A stretch of DNA of 11,047 nt from Flavobacteriaceae bacterium (GTDB lineage Bacteria > Bacteroidota > Bacteroidia > Flavobacteriales > Flavobacteriaceae). How positions within the stretch are numbered: the stretch's first letter is position 1; the number at the start of each line of letters is the position of its first letter. The position numbers and the translations under genes were made by a program. The notes beneath the pieces are model-generated. The model saw only the letters and a list, made by a program, of their open reading frames with translations. It ran no database searches and was not told the DNA's origin. Positions 1 to 5,732 of this stretch are shown piece after piece. The DNA lies in NCBI GenBank assembly GCA_013042825.1, contig JABDPL010000084.1:1-11047 (forward strand), in the 5' to 3' direction.

Positions 1-214
1 GTTTTATCGATTTGTCGCGTCCGGCGGTTATCGGAATCACAACACCGGGAAACAGAACTGTATTTCTAAGAGGAAGTATGGGCAGGGTCTCCGGAAGGTT
101 TTCACTATTTATAACCTTCTCGTCCTCTGTGGTCATTAGAGGGATCAATTCGGAATTTTCGTCAAAATCCTGAAGTGACAGACTGTCAATATTTAAAAAT
201 TTGGGTTTAGTCAT
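1..214 (-). CDS. lon: Lon protease, N-terminal fragment (cut by window edge)
   Basis: Translating the minus strand from the ATG at 214-212 gives 71 codons, open to the left edge. Residues of about 41-68 read LPILPLRNTVLFPGVVIPI followed by TAGRDKSI. This is the conserved opening of the Lon substrate-binding domain, in which a proline/leucine-rich strand precedes the R-N-x-V-L-F-P-G motif. The preceding ~40 acidic residues are the variable N-terminal extension seen in Bacteroidota Lon. By family, Lon is a cytoplasmic ATP-dependent serine protease (AAA+ module plus Ser-Lys dyad) that degrades misfolded and regulatory proteins; those domains lie outside the window. An in-frame ATG at 238 is followed at once by a stop, so 214 is the best start. 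No clear Shine-Dalgarno is seen; the leader just before ATG is A-rich. The gene is divergent from the sigma factor gene. Confidence 0.94.
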   Translation of the reverse strand, partial: MTKPKFLNIDSLSLQDFDENSELIPLMTTEDEKVINSENLPETLPILPLRNTVLFPGVVIPITAGRDKSIK

Positions 215-454
215 ATGCTTTTTCAGTCATTCTGTCATTTAGACAGAGCAATTTATTCATTATCTTTAAATAAATCAATCATTTATACTCTGATTATCAA
301 GATGTTATTATTAAATGATCAATCTTTTCCAGTATACAAGGTCAATTGTTGTGCCATTATAATAGTAACGATTTTTGAAGTGAATTAGTTTTATTGAATT
401 GAACTGTAACAAATCAATATTGTTCTCATCTTTAGAATAAAGCAATACGTTTTT
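215..454. promoter_or_regulatory. Divergent intergenic region between lon and the sigma factor gene
   Basis: These 240 strongly A/T-rich bases separate two divergent genes, so they must hold both promoters. I looked on both strands for the Bacteroidota sigma-A pattern (TTTG near -33, TAnnTTTG near -7) and saw only partial matches, for example TAGTTTTA at 386-393 on the plus strand, so no promoter is called. The one tidy structure is the inverted repeat at 231-247 on the lon side. No open reading frame of coding quality is seen here. Confidence 0.6.
231..247. repeat. 6-bp inverted repeat in the lon leader
   Basis: TCTGTC and GACAGA form a perfect 6-bp inverted repeat around a 5-base ATTTA spacer, ending 17 bases upstream of the lon start codon. 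No U-tract follows on either strand, so it is not an intrinsic terminator. It could be a small leader hairpin or an operator half-site pair. With arms this short it may also be chance. Confidence 0.35.
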
Positions 455-1018
455 TTGACGCTAGCCAATCAAAATATCACACAGCTCGTAGAGCTTTGTA
501 AAACCGGAAACCAATTAGCGCAGTTGGAAGTTTACAACAGGTACTACAAAGCCATGTATAATACCTCATTGAGGATAGTTAAAGACACGTTCGAAGCTGA
601 AGATATTATGCAGGAAGCGTTCCTGAAAGCCTTTACAAAGCTTGATTCACTTCATGAATCGGTCACGTTTGGGTCCTGGTTAAAACGAATTGTGATTAAT
701 GACAGTATTTACCATTACAAAAAGTCGAGTAAATACCGAGACGTTCCTTTAGATGATGTGTTGTATAAAGTAGAAGATCATTCGGGCATTCCGGAAGACG
801 AACAGCTTAAAGACCTTCAAGTCAGACAGGTTCTGGATACGATTAAAACCCTCAAGGACAATTACAGGATAGCCCTGTCCCTTCATTTGATTGAAGGCTA
901 TGATTATGAAGAGATAAGCAGCATAATGAATATGTCTTACGGCAATTGTCGAACGACGATTTCAAGAGCAAAGGACAAATTAAGACAAAAACTCAAGCAG
1001 CCACTGGCTGAATATTAA
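455..1018 (+). CDS. ECF-type RNA polymerase sigma factor
   Basis: This is a 187-residue sigma-70 family protein of extracytoplasmic-function size. Region 2 spans about residues 26-95, with the typical EAEDIMQEAFLKAF helix at 47-60 (core binding) and a W-L-x-R-I-V-x-N segment at 75-82. Region 4 spans about 125-182, with the helix-turn-helix YDYEEISSIMNMSYGNCRTT at 149-168 followed by SRAKDKLR. It would direct polymerase to a small regulon, probably including its own operon. The start is unusual. The reading frame is closed by a TAA at 407-409 and has no ATG before residue 34, which is already inside region 2. TTG at 455 is therefore the best start and gives the expected N-terminal helix. No Shine-Dalgarno is seen. 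It is followed 8 bases later by the putative anti-sigma gene. The specific ECF subgroup cannot be assigned by eye. Confidence 0.94.
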   Translation: MTLANQNITQLVELCKTGNQLAQLEVYNRYYKAMYNTSLRIVKDTFEAEDIMQEAFLKAFTKLDSLHESVTFGSWLKRIVINDSIYHYKKSSKYRDVPLDDVLYKVEDHSGIPEDEQLKDLQVRQVLDTIKTLKDNYRIALSLHLIEGYDYEEISSIMNMSYGNCRTTISRAKDKLRQKLKQPLAEY

Positions 1019-1026
1019 ACACGATT

Positions 1027-1581
1027 ATGAATAACGATAGATTAATAGAATTCTTTAAAACCCATGAGGGGGCATTCGATCTGGAAGAACCCCGGGCCGG
1101 ACATGAGCAGCGTTTCATGCATAAATTGAACGCCGCGAAATCAGGCGGGGGTGGCTCAACGGCATTCGATGGCTGGAAATCATTCCTTATGATAGCTGCA
1201 TCACTCGCCCTGGTATTTGTATTGGTCATGGGAATAGGGAGTGAAAGTTCAAGGGATCTTGCGAATGTTTCTCCTGAACTAGCCCAGACTCAGGATTTCT
1301 TTACAACTGCAATTACTGCTGAACTTGAAAAGTTGAATAACCAGAATTCACCTGAATATCAAGACCTGGTAGTAGATGCCCTCTTCCAGATAAAGCTTCT
1401 TGAAGAAGACTACCAACGCCTGAAGCTGGACCTCGAAGATAGTGGTGATGACAAACGCGTTATTCACGCCATGATAAAAAACTTCCAGAGCAGAATTGAT
1501 ATTCTGCAACAGGTTTCTGAACAAATAGACGAACTAAAGCAACTAAAATTTACAGAAAATGAGAACAGTTCTACTTTATAG
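1027..1581 (+). CDS. Single-pass membrane protein, putative anti-sigma factor
   Basis: The 184-residue protein has a ~50-residue N-terminal part containing an AGHEQRFMHKLN segment (24-35). One hydrophobic helix follows at about 52-71. A ~110-residue C-terminal part is rich in Glu, Leu and Lys and probably helical or coiled-coil from about 95 to 175. With the helix preceded by Lys51, the N-terminus would be cytoplasmic and the rest periplasmic. Its place directly after an ECF sigma gene, plus this topology, suggests that it binds the sigma factor and senses an envelope signal. It has no cysteine, so it is not a zinc-binding (ZAS) anti-sigma. I also do not see a FecR domain. The gene overlaps the next by 23 bp, which suggests translational coupling. 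The anti-sigma role is inferred from context and topology. Confidence 0.72.
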   Translation: MNNDRLIEFFKTHEGAFDLEEPRAGHEQRFMHKLNAAKSGGGGSTAFDGWKSFLMIAASLALVFVLVMGIGSESSRDLANVSPELAQTQDFFTTAITAELEKLNNQNSPEYQDLVVDALFQIKLLEEDYQRLKLDLEDSGDDKRVIHAMIKNFQSRIDILQQVSEQIDELKQLKFTENENSSTL

Positions 1582-2644
1582 TATCATCGCAGCATTTTTG
1601 CTGCCCGTTACTTCAACGGCCACCGAGCCGAACTTGAAAGGCAAACATACCAAAGAAAAGACCATTCACAAGGAATTTAATGTTGATGACAATGCTACCC
1701 TGCGAGTAGCGAATAGCTATGGGGATCTTGACATCACTACCTGGAACGAGAACCGAATTGTAATGGATGTTATCATAACCACAAATGGAAATAATGAGGA
1801 CAAAGTTCAGCGACGTCTGGATGATATCGATGTTGATTTCTCTTCCTCTTCTGAATGGGTTTCCGCTGAAACAACATTTAAGAACAGAAAATCGAAATCC
1901 TGGTGGAACTGGGGTAACGATAATGTGAGCATGACCATTGATTATGTGATCAAAATGCCGATGACGAACAATGTGAAATTAAGCAACGATTACGGTGCCA
2001 TAAACCTTGATAAACTCGAAGGTCGTGCTGAGATAAACTGTGATTACGGGAAGATCACAACCAAAGAATTAATGGCCAGTAACAACCAGTTTAATTTCGA
2101 TTATACCAACGACTCCTACTTCGAGTATATCGAAGGCGGAAAGATCAATGCCGATTACAGCAGCTACACTGTTGGTAAGGCCAAGAATCTTGAAATCGTA
2201 GCCGATTATACCAAGTCGATAATTGAAATAGCTGAAGATGTGAGCTATAACTGTGATTACGGTAGCATGAAAATTGACAATGCCAATAATGTCCGTGGGA
2301 ACGGCGATTACCTGACACTTCGTATGGGAACCATTTACAAGAATGTAGAGGTGAAGGGTGATTACGGCTCATTTAAAATCGATAAGATGACTGCTAATGC
2401 GGGTGACGTAAATGTTGAATCTGATTATATGAAGATCACGATCGGTTATGACCCGTCTTACAATTTTGAATTCGATATCAATCTGGAATACGCCGGGCTT
2501 CGAGGTGCTGAAGACTTTGAAATGGTGAAGCAACGCATTAAATCGGGCGATAAGTATTACTTCGGCTATCATGGCGACAGCAATACCTCGAACCGTATAC
2601 TTATAAATTCTGAATACGGAAGCGTGACATTTAAACGCAATTAA
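1559..2644 (+). CDS. Secreted DY(G)-repeat protein, probable beta-solenoid
   Basis: This is a 361-residue exported protein. The signal peptide is about residues 1-21 (hydrophobic LLYSIIAAFLLPV, then STA-TE). There is no lipobox cysteine, so a soluble periplasmic or secreted form is likely. From residue 142 onward a short Asp-Tyr(-Gly) motif recurs, with tyrosines at 145, 163, 182, 200, 217, 234, 251, 269, 290, 311 and 353. An outlier, SYGDLDIT, lies near 53-60. Between 145 and 311 the spacing is 17-21 residues, about one coil of a beta-helix or solenoid. The overall style resembles DUF4097-type adhesin-like beta-strand repeat proteins, but family membership is not certain. A Trp-rich patch (WWNWG, 115-119) sits before the repeats. 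The ATG lies inside the preceding gene (23-bp overlap). Function is unknown; context suggests an envelope target or partner of the sigma system. Confidence 0.86.
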   Translation: MRTVLLYSIIAAFLLPVTSTATEPNLKGKHTKEKTIHKEFNVDDNATLRVANSYGDLDITTWNENRIVMDVIITTNGNNEDKVQRRLDDIDVDFSSSSEWVSAETTFKNRKSKSWWNWGNDNVSMTIDYVIKMPMTNNVKLSNDYGAINLDKLEGRAEINCDYGKITTKELMASNNQFNFDYTNDSYFEYIEGGKINADYSSYTVGKAKNLEIVADYTKSIIEIAEDVSYNCDYGSMKIDNANNVRGNGDYLTLRMGTIYKNVEVKGDYGSFKIDKMTANAGDVNVESDYMKITIGYDPSYNFEFDINLEYAGLRGAEDFEMVKQRIKSGDKYYFGYHGDSNTSNRILINSEYGSVTFKRN

Positions 2645-2664
2645 ACCATAAAAGCAATACTATT

Positions 2665-3390
2665 ATGAAATCTTTCAAACTATTAATATGTTCTCTTTTG
2701 ATAAGCACCATGGCTCATGCGCAATGGTGGGGCAGCAAAGGTATAAAGGGCAACGGAAAAATGACGACGGAAACACGCACTACCTCAGATTATGATGGCG
2801 TGCGCTGTGCCGGGTCCATGGACTTTATCCTGGTGGCAGGTGATGAAGGCAAAATAACACTTGAGGGTGAGGAAAATCTCTTGAAGTATATCGTTACCGA
2901 GATCAAGAACGACCAATTAGTCGTTAAGATCGAAAAAGGTGTTAATATCAAGCCCAGTTGGGGAAAGACCATTAAAATCACAATTCCATTCGAAGATATT
3001 GAAAATGTCTCTCTTGCAGGTTCCGGTGACCTTTGGAATAAGGATATTATTCGATCAGATAAACTAGATGTTTCACTGGCCGGTTCAGGGGATATTGTAC
3101 TGGACATCGAGTCACAGGATGTAAAAGGCAGCATTGCCGGTTCCGGAGATCTCAGATTGAAAGGATCAACGAATGACCTCGAGGCCAGCGTGGCGGGTTC
3201 AGGCGATTTTCACGGCTTCGATCTCGATGCAAATAACACGGTTGTATCTGTGGCCGGATCGGGAGATGCAAAAGTTGTGAGTAAGGTTTCATTAAAGGCT
3301 CGGGTATCCGGTTCAGGAGATATTGAATACCGTGGCAATCCCTCTAAAGAGGACACCAAGGTAAGCGGATCCGGAAGTATAAGTAACTAG
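2665..3390 (+). CDS. Secreted head-GIN domain (DUF2807-type) protein
   Basis: This is a 241-residue exported protein. Residues 1-19 are a signal peptide ending AHA, so the mature protein would begin QWWGSKG. The following KGNGKMTTETR...DYDGVRCAGSMDFILVAG stretch matches the opening of head-GIN (putative autotransporter adhesin, DUF2807) domains. The body carries seven GSGD-type turns whose last residues fall at 122, 143, 162, 181, 201, 219 and 238 (the last is GSGS). They are 18-21 residues apart, as expected for rungs of a parallel beta-helix. Family members are envelope proteins of undefined biochemical role, common in Bacteroidota. The gene lies 20 bases after the DY-repeat gene, and a strong terminator follows. 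No anchor, C-terminal sorting domain or lipobox is seen, so it is probably periplasmic or released. Confidence 0.9.
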   Translation: MKSFKLLICSLLISTMAHAQWWGSKGIKGNGKMTTETRTTSDYDGVRCAGSMDFILVAGDEGKITLEGEENLLKYIVTEIKNDQLVVKIEKGVNIKPSWGKTIKITIPFEDIENVSLAGSGDLWNKDIIRSDKLDVSLAGSGDIVLDIESQDVKGSIAGSGDLRLKGSTNDLEASVAGSGDFHGFDLDANNTVVSVAGSGDAKVVSKVSLKARVSGSGDIEYRGNPSKEDTKVSGSGSISN

Positions 3391-3411
3391 TCCAACCTGA
3401 TATATATAATG

Positions 3412-3439
3412 AAAGCCACTTGACCAGTGGCTTTTTTTT
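3412..3439 (+). terminator. Intrinsic terminator of the sigma factor operon
   Basis: AAAGCCACT (3412-3420) pairs perfectly with AGTGGCTTT (3426-3434) around a 5-base loop TGACC. The T-run covers 3432-3439, so three Ts belong to the stem and five follow it. It starts 21 bases after the head-GIN stop. The T-run reaches the stop codon of the convergent transporter gene (TAA, complement of 3438-3440). On the minus strand the same hairpin has only a broken U-tract, so it probably works mainly for plus-strand transcripts and perhaps weakly both ways. Confidence 0.88.
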
Positions 3440-4775
3440 ATTCCAGTTCCCTAAGAAGTTGGGTCTTTGGAACACGGCTCAACAGAATCAGTCCGATCAC
3501 AAAAAATATAATTAGAAAGACAACAGAGTAGCGCATGCTGCCTGTTAGTCCGGCGATCCAACCATAGAGGAACATCCCTATAACGATACCGATTTTTTCA
3601 GAAACATCGTAAAAACTAAAATAAGAGGCGGTATCTTCTGTATCGGCCGGCACCAGTTTACTGTAGGTCGATCGCGACAGGGACTGTATCCCACCCATAA
3701 CCATCCCGACACATGCCGCGGTAATATAAAACTGCATAGGTGTGTAAACGAAAAAAGCATAGGCGCATATGGCGATCCAGATAACGATAAGTACGATGAG
3801 GGATTTGATATTACCGATTTTCCTTGAAAGCCTTGCTGTTAGTTGTGCTCCGACTATCGCTATAAGCTGTATAAGCAGTATGCTTATGATCAACCCCACT
3901 GTTGAATCCTGTGTACCCCAGTCGAGTTCTTCCACCGCAAAATAAGTCGCTGCGATCATGATCGTCTGCACTGCCATACTGTAGACAAAGAACGCCATAA
4001 GATATCGCCTCAGTACGGTATCCGTTTTTAAAGCCTTCCAAATCTTCCGAAGTTCATTATAGCCATGCATGATCACACGTTTCGTTACACCATGGCCTTC
4101 ATGGGTGCTTGTTGGAAGATACTTGAAGGTATACTGGGCAAATCCTATCCACCAGATACCGACCATGATAAAGGCCAGTCGTGTTGGTCCCCCCGCATCC
4201 TTAAACCCGAACCAGTCATATTTCAAAATCATTATAAGGTTGACCACCAGTAGTAAAACACTGCCGATATAACCCAATGAAAATCCTTTCGCGCTAATTT
4301 GATCCTGCTGTTCCGGATAAGCGATATCCGGCAGGTATGAATTATAAAATACCAGACTTCCCCAAAATCCGATAAGGGCCAGCATATAACATAAGAGTCC
4401 GAACCACAGCGTATCGAGGCTAAACCAGTATAGGCCTATACATGCCAGGGATCCCATGTAGCAGAAAAATTTCATAAAATTCTCCTTATTCCCAACATAA
4501 TCGGAAATACCCGATAAAATAGGTGACAGTATGGAAACAACAAGAAAGCTGAGCGCCGTTACATAACTGATCAATGAATCGTTATTGAAATCAATTCCCA
4601 GGAAATGAACCGTGTCGTTTATCTTCTTGCCATCGGCATCCTTAATAATGGTAAGTGCCCCGTAAAAAATTGGGAAAACCGCCGAAGAAATAACAAGCGG
4701 ATAGACCGAATTTGCCCAATCATAAAAGGCCCAGGCATGCAGCAGTTTCTTATCTCCTTTATGAAGTATGGCCAT
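3438..4775 (-). CDS. Atg22/UMF1-like major facilitator transporter
   Basis: This is a 445-residue integral membrane protein with about twelve hydrophobic helices. The N-terminal signature AWAFYDWANSVYPLVI (14-29) is characteristic of the bacterial UMF1 family related to yeast vacuolar Atg22. A matching C-half motif is GGIQSLSRS (361-369), followed by a FYDVSEKIG stretch (388-396). Helix groups fall at about 26-42, 68-92, 104-120, 124-144, 165-185, 199-216, 257-280, 291-313, 324-343, 348-364, 394-412 and 417-433. A central polar loop lies near 220-255. Atg22 exports amino acids from the yeast vacuole; substrates of bacterial members are largely unknown, so none is given. It lies downstream of the M48 gene on the same strand but is separated by a hairpin whose U-tract directly precedes the ATG. 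It converges on the sigma operon. No other ATG occurs before residue 101, which is well past the signature motif. Confidence 0.9.
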   Translation of the reverse strand: MAILHKGDKKLLHAWAFYDWANSVYPLVISSAVFPIFYGALTIIKDADGKKINDTVHFLGIDFNNDSLISYVTALSFLVVSILSPILSGISDYVGNKENFMKFFCYMGSLACIGLYWFSLDTLWFGLLCYMLALIGFWGSLVFYNSYLPDIAYPEQQDQISAKGFSLGYIGSVLLLVVNLIMILKYDWFGFKDAGGPTRLAFIMVGIWWIGFAQYTFKYLPTSTHEGHGVTKRVIMHGYNELRKIWKALKTDTVLRRYLMAFFVYSMAVQTIMIAATYFAVEELDWGTQDSTVGLIISILLIQLIAIVGAQLTARLSRKIGNIKSLIVLIVIWIAICAYAFFVYTPMQFYITAACVGMVMGGIQSLSRSTYSKLVPADTEDTASYFSFYDVSEKIGIVIGMFLYGWIAGLTGSMRYSVVFLIIFFVIGLILLSRVPKTQLLRELE

Positions 4776-4803
4776 AAAAAAAGCTGTTCCCTAAGGGAAC
4801 AGC
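4776..4803 (-). terminator. Rho-independent terminator between the M48 gene and the transporter gene
   Basis: Read on the minus strand, GCTGTTCCC (4803-4795) pairs perfectly with GGGAACAGC (4791-4783) around a 3-base loop. Seven Ts (4782-4776) follow. This is a textbook intrinsic terminator, 30 bases after the M48 stop codon. It is odd because the last U of the tract is immediately followed by the AUG of the transporter gene at 4775. That leaves no room between them for a promoter or ribosome binding site. It may act as an attenuator or partial terminator within one transcript. Confidence 0.88.
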
Positions 4804-4833
4804 ATCGAAGGTAATCAAATATTTTTAATGACT

Positions 4834-5658
4834 CTAATTTACAGGTCTAAAGCTAGTAACACCGAATTTAGCGGCTTCTTCTTTAGCCTTGGGTGCCAGT
4901 GATGTGAGATTAGAGATTCGTGTATCGTTCGAGGGGTGCGTACTCAGAAATTCCGGCGGTGCCTGCCCCCCGCTATTCGCCTTCATGCGCTTCCATAACT
5001 CTGCGGCTTCGCTCGGGTTATACCCCGCAATGGCCATTATATAAAGACCGATCTTATCGGCTTCGCTTTCATGGCTTCTGCTGAATGGTAACATCACCCC
5101 AACAGTACTTCCAATACCGTAGGCCTGGTTAAAGATCTGTCTGGACTGTTCATCCTGTATTGCAACATTGCCCGCGACCGCGCCAAACTGCTGAAGCAAT
5201 CCTGCACTCATACGCTGCTGCCCGTGATTGGCTAGCGCATGAGCCACTTCATGTCCCATGATGGCTGCTATACCGGTTTCATTCTGTGCAATAGGCAGGA
5301 TCCCGGTGTAGAATACGATCTTTCCACCCGGCATACACCAGGCATTAACCGTTTTGTCATTTACAAGGTTATATTCCCAACGGTAATCTTCGAGATAGCC
5401 CTCGTAACCATTGGCATTTAGCCATCTTTCCGAGGCAACTGCGATGCGCTGACCCACCCGTTTTATCATTTCGGCATCTGCCGTTCCGGTAATCACATTA
5501 TTCTCACTCAGGAACTGGTCATATTGTGAAAAGGCCGTTGGAAATAACTGTGAATTTGGCACAAGAGCCATAGTTTTCTTCCCGGTAAACGGGTTGACCG
5601 TACAGGATAAGAACATCAAAATAGCGGCAAAAGCAGCTATTGAGTTTTTCATTTTCAT
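4834..5658 (-). CDS. M48 family zinc metalloprotease lipoprotein (LoiP/YggG-like)
   Basis: This is a 274-residue protein. Residues 1-19 form a lipoprotein signal with a lipobox ending FLSC; Cys19 would be lipidated. The residues after it (TVNPFTGKK) are typical of M48 lipoproteins and lack the charged surface-export signal of Bacteroidota, so a periplasm-facing membrane location is likely. The catalytic motif HEVAH lies at 136-140 (His136 and His140 as zinc ligands, Glu137 as catalytic base). The downstream HESEAD at 196-201 supplies the probable third ligand Glu197 and a conserved Asp201. The length fits the short M48B/C class without a TPR domain. By family it would degrade damaged envelope proteins. 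The upstream Met1 (5658) and Met3 (5652) are both possible starts; either keeps the signal. It lies 74 bases after the GH31 gene and is followed by its own terminator. Confidence 0.95.
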   Translation of the reverse strand: MKMKNSIAAFAAILMFLSCTVNPFTGKKTMALVPNSQLFPTAFSQYDQFLSENNVITGTADAEMIKRVGQRIAVASERWLNANGYEGYLEDYRWEYNLVNDKTVNAWCMPGGKIVFYTGILPIAQNETGIAAIMGHEVAHALANHGQQRMSAGLLQQFGAVAGNVAIQDEQSRQIFNQAYGIGSTVGVMLPFSRSHESEADKIGLYIMAIAGYNPSEAAELWKRMKANSGGQAPPEFLSTHPSNDTRISNLTSLAPKAKEEAAKFGVTSFRPVN

Positions 5659-5681
5659 GTTGTTTAAGGTTTATTTATTAC

Positions 5682-5695
5682 GTATTTAAAAATAC
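5682..5695. repeat. Short A/T inverted repeat upstream of the M48 gene
   Basis: GTATTT and AAATAC form a 6-bp palindrome around a 2-base AA spacer, 24 bases upstream of the M48 start codon. It lies in the 74-base gap between GH31 and M48. It is A/T-only apart from one G/C pair per arm, so it is weak as a hairpin. It could be part of an operator or promoter for M48. No consensus promoter is convincing in this gap, and no clear terminator for the GH31 gene is visible. Confidence 0.25.
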
Positions 5696-5732
5696 AAAAA
5701 CCTTTCCAAAGTCAGTTTTAATTAAGGGAAAG

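Noticed and set aside
408..424. AACAA / TTGTT inverted repeat upstream of the sigma factor
   Set aside because: The arms are five A/T-rich bases with a 7-base spacer. This is expected by chance in such an A/T-rich region.
993..1229. Minus-strand open frame of 78 codons opposite the anti-sigma gene
   Set aside because: It overlaps the end of the sigma gene and the start of the membrane-protein gene on the other strand. Its composition is rich in Pro, Ser and Arg, and it has no recognisable domain; it is a shadow frame.
1901..1915. Trp-rich patch in the DY-repeat protein compared with the QWWG mature N-terminus of the head-GIN protein, as a shared motif
   Set aside because: The two patches are very short, differ in position and context, and are not enough to claim a common sorting or binding signal.
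3007..3380. Possible DNA tandem repeat or CRISPR-like array in the head-GIN gene
   Set aside because: The repeat is only 4-5 residues per step, with variable codons and variable coding sequence between copies. It is a protein structural repeat, not an array.
4753..4760. Shine-Dalgarno-like AAAGGAGA (minus strand) inside the transporter gene as evidence of a CTG start
   Set aside because: It encodes Lys-Gly-Asp in a stretch that reads as normal protein. CTG starts are rare and Bacteroidota rely little on Shine-Dalgarno sequences. It is kept only as an aside in the terminator finding.
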